Source: Macrolepiota albuminosa
Taxonomy: Eukaryota > Basidiomycota > Agaricomycetes > Agaricales > Agaricaceae
Length of the DNA stretch: 64,000 nt
Assembly (NCBI GenBank): GCA_027475525.1
Contig: JAMWFC010000077.1
Coordinates: forward strand, 1,674,001 to 1,738,000
Reading direction: 5' to 3'
The notes beneath the pieces were generated by a model. That model was not told the origin of the DNA. It saw only the letters and a program-made list of their open reading frames with translations, and did no database searches. This document shows, piece by piece, positions 11,801 through 22,048 of this stretch (position 1 is the stretch's first letter; each line of letters starts with the position of its first letter). The position numbers and the translations under genes were made by a program.

Positions 11801-12145
11801 GCGTCATCCACCAACATGCCTGTTCCTGTTACAAACTGCACGAGTGACGGTGACATATGGGTATCCTTGCAGAGGGGAGGACCAAACGGGATGATTAGCA
11901 TGATGACTATGCTGGTATGGTGGGGTCAACGTGCATGTTTTGTTGATAAATACCAGGATGATTCGCGATCCCTTTGGAAGGAGTGCGTAAATGACATGCA
12001 AGCTTGTTTTAAAGCCATGATTTCCAGTAGTTCTCAATTGAAATGGGGCCACAAACATACCGTGCCTGCTAACAACTCCAAAGCAAAGCGGTGCGTCCAC
12101 TGTCATCAATCTTGCTTATCTATCTTAATTTTTTCCATAGTGTGA
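8884..12145 (+). pseudogene. KDZ passenger gene 2, large unknown protein, two nonsense lesions
   Basis: A multi-exon gene on the same strand as passenger gene 1. The N-terminal part (8884-9660) is charged and helical (FWLDIFEKWEKEFPE, ISWYRWRTQSN, HIYSDMYYNEKIAPI). An intron after KALEKRRK (GTAAGC...TTTAG, about 9232-9284) keeps the frame. A segment at 9695-9960 carries HTGWQFLCVMGGPDP. The middle (10008-10800) is low-complexity, rich in Ser, Thr, Gly and Lys. The C-terminal part (10867-12145) has DWMDAAHGHF, an intron at about 11593-11648, then EEWKLWTQKSH, KW-stop-KSIQP, GGPNGMISMMTMLVWWGQ. Stops at about 9060 (DKY-stop-ECR) and 11771 (KW-stop-KS) each sit where one G-to-A change of a tryptophan codon would explain them. 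Function unknown; no known enzymatic motif. Confidence 0.6.
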
Positions 12146-12331
12146 AAATCATGTGAAAAGTTTGTTTCTTCTTGTTTCTTGTTTCGTTCATTTTGTCTGG
12201 ACACTGGTCTGCACATCTTGATAGTATTTGATATGATGTATTTCTTGCTTTTCTTGTTCGTTTATTTTACAATATATTGTTTTAATGTATTACAAGCATC
12301 AAGAAAAGGCGAGAAAACATAAAATATAGGT
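12146..12331. other. Gene-free segment between passenger gene 2 and right KDZ terminal repeat
   Basis: AT-rich sequence with runs such as TTTCTTGCTTTTCTTG. It is probably the 3' untranslated and polyadenylation region of passenger gene 2. No other feature is seen. Confidence 0.4.
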
Positions 12332-12733
12332 CATCTAATGCATGAATATTGCATCACAAATTGATGGAGCAGGAAGTGGAAGCACGGACTTCATGCATAA
12401 GTACTGCATTATCAATAAAGAAAGAGGTGGAGGTGCACCTCCAATGCATGAGTATTGCATTATGGATAGGGGAAAGAGCGGATGGCATGATGATCAATAA
12501 TGCATGAGGGAAAGCGGACAAAACTGACTGTAATGCATGACTGATGCATGAGCGCTTGAGCACCAATTATGGAATGAGACTGAGAGGCAGGACACTGGTA
12601 AAAGTGATGCATAAGTGTTGCATAAGAATAGTGTAAATACTCAGTTGGATGCATTATCTTACTATATAGACTATATTGCATTAGCAATAGGTTGTAATTA
12701 TACTGTATGCTGCATTGAAGTGTCGGGGACAGG
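12332..12733 (-). repeat. KDZ right terminal inverted repeat
   Basis: About 402 bp whose reverse complement matches 1540-2535 apart from the inserted LTR and the tandem duplication in the left copy. The outermost bases differ slightly between the two ends (CAGCCGA versus CCTGT before the shared CCCCGACACTTCAATGCAGC). Confidence 0.9.
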
Positions 12734-12742
12734 TGCACCAGA
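12734..12742. repeat. KDZ target-site duplication, right copy
   Basis: TGCACCAGA, identical to 1531-1539. It sits inside the gypsy integrase coding region and proves that the KDZ element landed in the retrotransposon. Confidence 0.88.
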
Positions 12743-13900
12743 TTATCTTGGCCATGTCGACCGCCAATCTGTCAATTATGCGCCACACCATTTCTTCTTC
12801 CGAACCAACTTTTTCGAGCACCAGCAATAGTGGTGGAACAAGGCAGGGACTTCGTCCCATTCTCAGCTGAAACGGGGAAAACCCAGTTGACTTATTTACT
12901 GTATTCATGATATTGAACTGCACGTGTTGCAGTGTGCGTGCCCACCCCTTTTGAGTCCTGTCGACATGAAATCGCAACGCCTGAATGATTGTTCTATTTG
13001 AACGTTCACTTGTGCCATCAGTTTCTGGGTGGTAAGCTGTAGACATTTTGATTTTTACTCCAATCAGCTGCATCAGGTGTTTCCAGAAACGGGAAGTGAA
13101 TAATTTGTCCCTGTCACATACAATGTCAGATGGAAGACCGTTTTCACAGTACCAATGTTTGAAAAACAGCTCTGCCAACTGCGGTGCTGTGATGTCGATT
13201 CGAGTTGGTATGATCTGAATGTCTGAATGAAGACGATCTGTAATGGTTAAGATGCAATTGTAACCGTTGTCTTCAAGTAAGGGCCTGACAAAGTCCATTG
13301 CAACGGACTGCCCTCGATTGTCCAGTATGGGTAACAGATGAAGAGGACCCATAGGTCAAGATGGCAGCAATTTATACCGTTAACACTCTGCACAGGCTGG
13401 GATGTACCCTTCCTCCAAATCTCTTCGCATCTTGGGTCAATAGTAAGACCAATGCATTGCGTCATAAGCCTTCTGAAACCCAAAATGTCCTAAGAAATCA
13501 TGTGCCAGTCAAAAAAGTTGTTTGCGGACATTGCCCACTCGGGGCACCATTAATCATGAGCCTAAAAACCACAATCCATCTTTCTGTACCAAGGAATGCA
13601 TACCCCGGGATGCCGATATTAGGTTTTTACACCAGGGGTCTTTTTCATACCTGGCCTGCAACTCATTCAACAAGGACTTGTCAACCGTTATTGCCTGTAT
13701 TGCTGCAACAGCTTTGTGTGATGTAATTCTTTCTCTGGCCAGCGAAAAGGCAGCACTAAATGGGGATTTTTCTTCAACTGGCAATACCGCATCAATGCAT
13801 TTGCTGATAAGGTCGTTGTCATGCATATCCGCCAGCGTGCAGACATTATGTTCTGACACACTTGAATCTGGTAACTTATAGGGAAGCCTTTATAAGGCAT
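12743..13900 (-). pseudogene. Gypsy integrase: zinc finger and catalytic core
   Basis: The minus-strand frame holds the integrase core with all three acidic catalytic positions visible: the D of VAMDFV, the D of IVCDRDKLF and the E of GTSERSNRT, followed by TGFSPFQLRMG. Upstream (13360-13510) is the HHCC zinc-binding segment (HDFLGHFGF..., ACAEC), broken by stops. A frame break separates them. The core ends at the KDZ target site, and its chromodomain tail lies 11 kb away at 1008-1539. Confidence 0.88.
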
Positions 13901-15366
13901 CCGCTACTGTGTTGTCTTCGCCTTTGATATAAACTATCTTACAGTCAAATTGCAACAAAAATTCCATCCAGTGTGCTTGCCGTCTTGACAGGTCACATTG
14001 ACCTTCAAAGTTATGGTCTGTGAAAACAACAAACTGTGATCCGAAGAGGTCTGCACACCATTTTTTTAATGCCCGTACAATGGCAAGTAACTCTTTCTCA
14101 TGCACTGGATAGTTTAATTCTGCACCTTTAAATGTTTGACTTTCAAAGGCAACAGGTCAAGCTGATTCCCATGAGGTCCTGAAGGATAAGACACTGCCTG
14201 ACCAAAAATCACTTGCATCAGTTGTCACATAAATCGTTTTTGATGAATTGTTATGGTCAATAGTAGTCAAACAATCATGGCTGACCACTAGTTCCTTGAT
14301 ACTATCAAATGCATGTTTGTGTTTCCATCACCATATGGAAAATTCTTGTTCACATTCCTGTGTCGTTAACATGTTCAATACTCCTGTATATTCTGCCAAC
14401 TTCAGCAAGAAACCTGCAATATACCTCACTAGTCCCAAAAAGGACCTGACATCCTTTGCAGATTGCGGTGTTGGCCACGCAAGAATGCGCTCAACCTTTC
14501 TACTGTCAGCCTCAATGCCGTTAGCCAATATGTGGTGCCCAAAAAAGTCAATGCTCGTTCAATACAAATGTGACTTTTTCAAATTTACAAACATACATGC
14601 TCCGTGTAGAGCTTCTAAAATTTTACGGACGTTTTAATGATACTCTTCCAATGTGTCAGACCATATAACAATATTGTCCAGGTATACATGGCAAATTTTC
14701 CCAATATATTCACGAAGTGCTGCCATCACACAACGCTGTTGAATAGCAGGTGCATTGCGAAGACCCATCGGCATCACCAGCCATTTGTATAACCTGAATG
14801 GAGTCAAAATGGCCATCAATGGCACATGGTTGGAATGTATCCTTGTTTGGAAGAATGCATTTGTCAAATCCAACACAGCAAAGAATTTCCCTTTCGCACA
14901 ATCATGCAGTATATCCTCCACTCTCAGAATGGGATGGGATCGTTGTGGCATTGAGAGCCCAGTAATTGTTAACCCAATGAGGTAGCACAATAGGGTCTGC
15001 TTTCGGGATTAGAAATGCAGGTGATGCAAACTGAGATGCTGACAGTTGAATGTGACTGGCATCAAGATATTCATCAATTAATACTTTCCATGCTTCCCGA
15101 TACTTTTGTGGACACTGATATGTTCTTGTTTTAATTGCATGATCAGCCTTTTTCAACCAAATTTCAGCCAGCACATCCCTTGGAAGATCTTTAACATTCA
15201 TAAACGGTTCAAAGACATCTTTAAATTCATGTTTCACACTTTCATCAAACTTTGCAAGCGTTTGCTCCACCGCCAACTCCTCAATTTGCACATAAATAGC
15301 AGCAACAACATTTACCTCAGTCACCTTTTCAAACAAGCCTAGCTGTTCCAATCTTTCCAAATGCAA
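13890..15366 (-). pseudogene. Gypsy reverse transcriptase and RNase H
   Basis: The RT fingers (QFASPAFLIPKAD) and palm (FFAVLDLTNAFF, LVMPMGLRNAPA) are recognisable at 14634-15100. The active-site box reads VYLDNIVIWSD where YLDD is normal, so the second catalytic aspartate is replaced by asparagine. The connection region follows (VRSFLGLVRYIAGF, 14330-14530). RNase H covers 13890-14230 (VTTDASDF, HEKELLAIVRALKKW, FTDHN, IKGEDNTVADAL), with a few residues lost after TDH. Several frameshifts and stops make it inactive. Confidence 0.88.
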
Positions 15367-16883
15367 GGCACACAGCCTTTAATTCTTTCATCATTTTCTT
15401 CATGAATTCATTGAAAGACATCTGAATAATATGGTCACATTGTCCAGAGATCCAATCACGCATATGGTAATCTTTGATACCGACCAAGAGATGTTGAACT
15501 TGATCAGCCTCTTCAATGCCTTTCATGTCAAAAAAAATCCTGGCATGCCGTTTCATAGTCTTTAGCAATTTCAGGTGTCAAATCTCCTTTTGTCAAAATC
15601 GGAGGCTTTGTATAACAATCTTCAATGGTGGCCTGTTTAGGTCCCAGTGTGGTAGAGGAGAAAGGATTGCTGATGGAATCAGGCTGAAGGCAACAAAAGA
15701 CAGGTAAATCAAGTTTGGCTATGGGACTGACAAGTATGAGTAAAACGAAGAAGAAGCATTCAAATAAGACTAAGGTAACAAATGTTCAAGCCAGATTAGG
15801 AAATAGGATGTACAAATAGAGCGAGAGAAGAAATAGAGTTTCAAAATTATGAGACCAACCAGTGGTCAGAAACAGAATTGGGGAGGAATCGACGATTTGA
15901 AATAACTTTGGAGTAGATTGTCGATACCAAGAGCATGTAAAATAGATATATAAAGCGAGAAAAACATATGAATAGACAAGTTTTCTATACCCCCATTTCC
16001 TGGCCTTGAGCTCAGCTTGTTTTGTATGACTTGTAATACTGTCTCATCATTGTCTGGTCTAGTCTTGGAGCCTTGTCTGTCTAAAATATTTCTGGCTTGT
16101 CGACATCTGGTCCGGTGTCAAACACTGCATGCTCACTGTCTTCAGCAGTGTTTTTGAGTTCTTTCAGCTTCTCGGTGTTCTAGCTTTTCTGTCTCGGCTT
16201 TGTACTTGTCTGTCTTGGCTCTGTTCCCGGCTTGTCCAACTGTCATGGCATCTCTGCTTTTGTCTTGGCTCATTGGCTTCTTGAGATCTTGACGTCTTGA
16301 GCTGTCACCTGCTAGTTGACCTCTTCAGCTTTCTTAGCTTTGCTTCTGTCCTCCCTTCTCGGAGCTTCGGTCTTCTACTACTATTTTCTCTCTCTCTGAC
16401 TACTGGGTAACTTCTTGGTCTCTCTGGTGCTTGCCTTCTTCTGTTCTGCAGATTTCTTCTCATTGTGACAAATATTACTCTACATTTCCAATGCTTATAC
16501 ACACTCCACTATCTATTCTGATCTCTACTCTTACTCTCTGCTTCTGACTCTCTCAACTTTGTTTCCGATCCATCAGTTAGCCCATCCAACTGCTACACCG
16601 GATCTGCAACAGATGTCATCTTTGGACGATTGGCTATTGGAGCACGTGTTGGAGAAGAAGAACTATCAGAGAGTAGGTTTCGCTTTTGTGGAGGAAGGAA
16701 ATTGACAGTTTCAGCCAGTCTGTTAGACGAATTGTTGACAGTGGGCTGCGAGGTGGTTTTGGTTCTATTGCGCGCACTCTGGCACATTGCCAATGGGACA
16801 GAAGTGGAAGATGTTTGAGGCAGTTTGGGAATCAATTGACGTGGTGTTCCTGTACCCAGAAGACCCCCCAATATATGCGTCAA
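15329..16883 (-). pseudogene. Gypsy gag remnant
   Basis: Fragments of the structural gag protein in scattered frames: 16593-16883 (proline and serine rich N-terminal part), 16305-16502 (very basic, Arg-rich), and 15329-15568 with HARIFFDMKGI and IRDWISGQ-like capsid text. The last fragment runs almost directly into the pre-RT region, leaving no room for the usual CCHC knuckle and DSG protease. An internal deletion near 15350 is inferred. Confidence 0.65.
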
Positions 16884-17026
16884 AAAACTAGAGCAAATAC
16901 CCCTACAATCTACAGGATATTTGTTGTCTGCAACTCAAGGTGGAATACTCAACTAGAACCTGCCAGATGTTACTGATGCAACTCAAAAAAAGGACGACAG
17001 CGGGAGGTTGGATATTGTCAAAAAAG

Positions 17027-17245
17027 TGTAGGATGTCGTCCACACTTAGACCAGCACCAAACAGACAATAGAACCTCGCTGTATTTACCAGTTAAGAGAA
17101 GTGTAAATACGTGCACGTAGAGAATGATGGTAAGAAACAAAAGGAAAGATCAGTTGCCACCGTATTTTTGCAGGATCAACGATCCCCCAAAATACACACT
17201 AACAAACACAACTAAATACTGAGTGGTTGTAATCGTAGGATTACA
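17027..17245 (-). repeat. LTR of gypsy element (5' LTR in element orientation)
   Basis: 219 bp matching 637-855. Of the 12 differences, eight fall at CpG positions that read TpG or CpA in one copy, seven of them in this copy. It drives transcription leftward in an intact element. Confidence 0.92.
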
Positions 17246-17250
17246 TTTAT
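17246..17250. repeat. Target-site duplication TTTAT, right of gypsy
   Basis: The second copy of the 5-bp duplication at 632-636. Confidence 0.9.
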
Positions 17251-17376
17251 ATACTATCATCTACTTGACCTCCAGCATTATATAAATTGGCATGCTCATA
17301 TAACGCAGTCCTTAGCATCTACTGCAGGGGTCACCATGCCATGCTATAATAATGAGTTATAGTCTCTCAGCTTACA

Positions 17377-17496
17377 GTGCACTCAACATAAGTCCAACCA
17401 GATATTTGGATTGATATGCACTAGTAAGTGTGTAAGGTGCACTCAACATAAGTCCAACCAGATATTTGGATTGATATGCACTAGTAAGTGTGTAAA
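17377..17496. repeat. 60-bp tandem duplication
   Basis: Two nearly identical 60-bp units, each starting GTGCACTCAACATAAGTCC (17377 and 17437). Open frames across them only repeat the unit and are not genes. Confidence 0.92.
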
Positions 17497-17639
17497 GCAA
17501 AGGTTGCCTTATAAAAAAGTTCAAAAGATCTGTAGTGAAAGGCTGCAATCTGCAGATCACAGTGGAGTGAATATTATTATAAGTAGTCTAGTGATGAAGT
17601 TACTGTACACACAACATGGTTCCAACATCTAGAATAGAT

Positions 17640-18275
17640 TGAGGTTTTTCTGTGCAGTGGACTAAATGTCTTCAATTTTTGCTGTCATGTGATTATGGTT
17701 GTTGTTGTTGCAATTAGTTACATTGAATAAGCATGCAAATAATGTCTTTGCTTTTTACTGTCTTGTGATATGTCCTGTTTTTGTCTGTACAGTTACTCAT
17801 ATAAGCAGACTAAATATGTGTGAAAATAATGTCTTCACTTTTTACCATCATGTGATACATCTGTTTGTCTGTTCTGAGATCTAGAATAGATCAAGGTTTT
17901 TCTGTGCAGCAGACTATGTATGGGAAAAATGTCTTTGATTTTTGCCATCATGTGACATTGTTTGTTCTCATTGTCATTACTTCCTTTGGATAAGTGTGGG
18001 AATAGTGTTTTCACTTTTTACTGTCATGTGATATGTGCTGTTTGTCTGTACAGTTACTTAGTAATCAGTAGACTAGGTACGCATGAGAAGAATGTCTTCG
18101 ATTTTTACTGTCATATGATACATTCGTTCATCTGTATGGTTACAGATATGCATGGAAATAATGTCTTTTCTTTTTATTGTCATGTGATATACTGTTTGTC
18201 TGTATGGTCACTTAGCCAGCAGTAGACTAGGTACACATGGGAATAATGTCTTTGCTTTCTAATGTCATGTGTTCC
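17640..18275. repeat. Degenerate ~85-bp tandem array
   Basis: About eight diverged units built around AATGTCTTTGNTTTTTACTGTCATGTGATA followed by TTGTCTGTACAGTTACT and a CAGACTAGGTA segment (starts near 17667, 17749, 17833, 17927, 18006, 18092, 18163 and 18247). Unit length varies from about 70 to 95 bp. It has no coding potential of its own. Confidence 0.75.
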
Positions 18276-18979
18276 ATAGCATTACTATGTTAATATCTGT
18301 TATTTACATATGCCAGAATGTAGCTATAGTTGTGTCTGTTTTAATACGTTCTCTACATATTGAAAACCTCATACTAAACATTCTATTTTTAGTTCTATTT
18401 ATTGTAGTTAGTAGAATAGCTATCTATTCATTCTATACCTGTAGCTGTACATCAAGACTAAACACACACTGCTGGGCTTATGCGGAGTTCAGTGTCCTCT
18501 GTCATTGAAGTCTTAGATGCAATTCTCATGAGAAATATTGAATGGTACGTTGTCTTTGCTCTATTGTCAGTAAAGCTCTTATTGATTAAGCGCTTTTAGT
18601 GAAATGGTTTCATAATAATAGTAGAAGACCCTTTATTAATTATTGGTATTGGTGCAGCTAATAATTACTACTAGTCAACCATTTATATATTTGTATATAA
18701 TGTCTTTATGCCAATCTAGATTTTCAACATTCAGCTAACTGAGCTTTATTGCTAATAGGTAAAAGGATTACCAAAATGCCTTAATCAGTAGCATAGTATC
18801 ACAATTTGTTATTCCTCTTACACTGTTTAATAATTCAAGTTTCTAATTGTAATGACGTAGGCCTATACAATGATTGTTAAATACAATTGATTATTAGCAT
18901 GTCCAGGTCATCTGATTACTTATAATATCTGCAATAAACCATTATTGATATTACAATGTCCTGATATATAGTCTGTGAT
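18276..18979. other. AT-rich sequence without recognisable feature
   Basis: Short repeated A/T runs and no open frame with recognisable content. I see nothing else here. Confidence 0.5.
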
Positions 18980-18993
18980 TTGCAAGCAAGAAA

Positions 18994-20897
18994 TTACGAT
19001 AGGGGCCTCTTCCAAACCTTCTGTCCCTCCTCTGTCTCTCCTATAGTCATTGTTGCTGCCACTGCTACTTCATCTATTGCTGCTGTTGCCACTGCCACTC
19101 TACCCATCATTGCTGCCATCACTGCCACTTTACCCACCTCTGCTGTCGTCATTTCTTCTTCTAAAGTTGATACCACCATTGTGATTATTTTATCCTGTGT
19201 CAGCATGGGCTGGCTAGCGTCAGCTGCCACTTCTATCCAAGTTCCTGATGTCACCATATTCCTGCGTTGGTGTGCCGCTAACAGACCTCCCAACTGATCA
19301 ATTCCTTGCATAATCTCTGATGGAATATGCTGGGGCAGCCCTTGCTGGATGAGGGCAGGCACTGAGAACTCCCATCCAACAACAGTCAGTACTCATGCAC
19401 CCCTCCTGGACATGAAGATGTATTAGGTATATATTATGGGATCTAGGGTCACTTATGCATAACGTCTTTATGGGATGATGCCAACACGTTCAACAGCCAG
19501 TTTCTCCTGCGTAAAATATGTTGCTATGCTGCCTCCACTTGCTGTATCACCTGCCATACCTCCTCTATCTCTGATGCCCTAGATGCTACATTGTCTGACT
19601 CTCAATTCTTAATATGCTCCACTCATGCCTGCAAACCAGCCAACTCATTTTCGATAGCCATGTGTGCTATTAAAGCAGCGTCCCTGTCTCCAAATGCTCT
19701 GTCCCTGTTATAAATTGCCATATTCTGCTCATCCTGCATGGCCTTCCAAGCACGTCATTTCTGCTGAAGATCCTCTTGCATGTGGTGCAACTGTAAGATT
19801 ATCTGGTGCTTATTTGCCAGGGCCTTCTGCAAATGCTGGTACATTTCCACATCAATGGATGATTGGACAGGTATTGGGGAGATTTCATGGATATCTGATA
19901 TGTCCAAGCTTGGAAACCTCCACACATGCTTGTACCCTACTATCTCCACCAACTTGGTCAAAGCTCAGTGATTCCTTTTGTCCTGTTGCAGAGACAATGC
20001 TTCTACCCTTCCTCCTTGTAACAAACCCTTAGCCTGCGCCTCAACTGACCCCATAGCCTTTGATGAACCCTCAGACCGCACTCCACTTGACTCTGCACCC
20101 TTTGACCTGGGCACATTACCCGCACTTAATGACTTTGTATTCACATGCACAATTAAATAATATCAAATCCAAATTTGTTGCCTCCCTGAAGTATGGCTCT
20201 GGTGATGCTCAGCACTTTCCTTTATCATACCAAGTCATCAATGCTTTCTTCGTCAACACAGGTGAAGCTCTACGCTTTCTCTTATTCTGCCATGTAGTCG
20301 ACGCCTTCACCTTCCTTCCTCTTGATGAACTCCTAGCCAGTGCCCTACCTGACTCCTCAGCCCTCAATCTGGATGCACTAGCCAACTGGCTCAGTCCCAG
20401 GTCATGTCCCACCCCTGTTCTTTGCATGCAAGATGCCCTCTATGCCTGAGCCACAGAGCATTGCTCATGCCGGGCTCGACAGGAAACACAAATAGAGTTA
20501 TTCTTGTGAGATTTTGCTACTGGCACCTCAAACTCACATGGTTCACCTCAACGTGAGCATAACAAGCACTGGTGATGGTTAGGACGTGCAACCGGGCCAG
20601 GAGAACACTCACAGGACCCTTGTTCTGACACCACTTGAGGGTGGGAGGGCTACAGTGCCAGTTTTGGGCCATGGCAAATTGCTTCAGTGTCATCTCAGCT
20701 TGAGGGATCTGCTTTGCTGCTGAGACTAGCCCTACCTGACCAGGGCCAAGAACAGGCTGTTCAGTATGTGTCAACAAGCTTGCAGCATGTGCTGATTGAA
20801 CTGAGCTGCTTGGGCCAGCCATCTGCATGCTCTTCTCCAGTGCTAATGGGTCGGATATCAGTGTCGATAAACTTGACCCCATGGACTGGCCTGCCAT
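18994..20897 (-). pseudogene. Decayed minus-strand gene with coiled-coil and Cys-cluster text
   Basis: Successive minus-strand fragments that look like one broken protein. 20517-20897 is a Ser-rich N-terminal segment. 20440-20520 holds CVSCRARHEQC, a short cysteine cluster, and 20209-20427 is a basic region. 19664-19961 is a charged helix (RAWKAMQDEQNMA, RDRAFGDRDAALIAH, ENELAGLQA) interrupted by stops, and 18994-19362 is Ala-Val-Thr rich low complexity. A cysteine cluster plus long helix suggests a fungus-specific DNA-binding-like or gag-like family, but I do not recognise it. The frame is broken at least five times. Confidence 0.4.
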
Positions 20898-20930
20898 TTC
20901 TGGATGGGCATGCCAGATAAGTATGCAGAC

Positions 20931-21525
20931 ATGCTAGGAAACTACTTATGCTGCTGGAAAAGGTCTGCTATCTGCCGCTCATCTAGATGGTACTTGTATA
21001 TTTCTTAGCACTCTTTGTAGTGTAGCCATGAAGCAGTTGAGTTATCACTAGGTGGGGGTGGCATAGGCAAATGGTTAGGGGTAAAGTGGTGTGACATAGT
21101 TAAAGAAGGAGTGATGGTCAAAATATTTTTCTTATCTACCCTTTTGCTATGATAGCATCAAGCTTCTACTTTTATTATTGTATGAATACATAGCCACTGC
21201 CACATTGCTTAGATGAATAAATAAAAATAAACTCCAAGTTTGTACACAAGTAACAATAAGAGCATTGTGTCTATACAAATAGTTTTGAGTCCTCTACAAA
21301 GTTCATGTAATTTTAACTAATCTTTTTAAGTGCATTTTCATCATTTATTGTTTCATGAGTCGGAAACAGCACATGTACCGCTTATACAAGATAAAAGTCA
21401 TAAAAAATAAATGTAAAGGATAGATAGGAATGTCATTACTCACTTAGACTCCTTGCTAGCTGTGTAAGACCTATGCAGTATGTTGTTCCAAAGCTCATAC
21501 CTCAAATAATACAATAGATCACTGA
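20931..21525. other. AT-rich spacer
   Basis: No gene-like frame or repeat recognised. Confidence 0.45.
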
Positions 21526-22043
21526 TGTCAGGGGACTCCTCATTCCTTTCTTCTTTCACTCTTTATTTCTTCACTCTCCTTTCATTCACTTCCTTATTTC
21601 TTCTATCATTCTCTCATTTTGCTGTTACTACTTTTTCAACACTATCTGTTAGTACTATTCTCAACCTTTGAGGTGCTCTGGTTCTTTAGCTATCACTCAG
21701 ACAAGTGTGGGCCCTTCAGCACCGCTCCAGGCTGCTTAGATAAGCCGGAGTTTGCCTTTCTGACTTCTAAAGTCCAGAGTTTTCCTCCCTTGTTTGCACA
21801 CTTGTTTGGTTAGTCAATTTTCGAGTTTTTAAGGTTTTGTTGTACTGTACAGTTGTTTCCCACGCTTCAGAGGCCCCAGAAGCATCCAACCTGGCATAGG
21901 GAATCCCTAGACTTGTTCTCTTTGGATCTCCCTCTGCCAGGTGAGTAGCTATCTTGATATTGTCAGTATATATTCTAATACACTTTGGATCTCCCTCTGC
22001 CAGCTGTGTGACTGAGCCACAGCCTCTAGAGGTCGCCCTTACA
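21526..22043 (-). mobile_element. Solo LTR, family A, reverse orientation
   Basis: Runs from TGTCAGGGGACTCC to CGCCCTTACA and is flanked by ACTGA at 21521-21525 and 22044-22048, a perfect 5-bp target duplication. Its reverse complement matches 35456-35890. It is longer because a segment with TTGGATCTCCCTCTGCCAG is duplicated near 21930-22005. No internal element remains, so it is a solo LTR. Orientation is relative to the 35456 copy. Confidence 0.88.
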
Positions 22044-22048
22044 ACTGA

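Larger units (their letters stand above)
1540..12733. mobile_element. KDZ-type DNA transposon, about 11.2 kb
   Basis: A large cut-and-paste type element bordered by a 9-bp target duplication and terminal inverted repeats (outer ends CAGCCGACCCCGACAC and, reversed, CCTGTCCCCGACAC). It holds a minus-strand KDZ transposase (3346-7023) and two plus-strand genes (7593-8353 and 8884-12145), a divergent arrangement with the starts facing each other near 7.0-7.6 kb. Its left terminal repeat contains a 373-bp solo LTR. KDZ (Kyakuja-Dileera-Zisupton) elements are known to be expanded in mushrooms. The transposase family call comes from motifs listed in its own entry. Confidence 0.88.
637..17245 (-). 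mobile_element. Ty3/gypsy chromovirus, split by a KDZ transposon
   Basis: An LTR retrotransposon transcribed from the minus strand. Both LTRs are 219 bp, start TG and end CA, and are flanked by TTTAT. Read right to left it has a 5' LTR, a decayed gag, reverse transcriptase, RNase H, integrase, the KDZ insertion at 1540-12733, the integrase tail with a chromodomain, a polypurine tract and the 3' LTR. Without the insert and one copy of its target duplication the element is about 5.4 kb, normal for a fungal chromovirus. The gag zinc-knuckle and protease region seems to be missing, and many stops show it is inactive. Confidence 0.93.

Noticed and set aside
1540..12733. TET/JBP dioxygenase gene, sometimes linked to KDZ elements in mushrooms
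   Set aside because: I looked for an HxD...H type iron-binding pattern in the passenger genes and flank and saw none.
12615..12830. Plus-strand frame across the right KDZ border
   Set aside because: It crosses the proven transposon/retrotransposon junction and has no supporting features.
17377..18275. CRISPR-like array
   Set aside because: The units are directly tandem and diverged without unique spacers, and the genome is eukaryotic.
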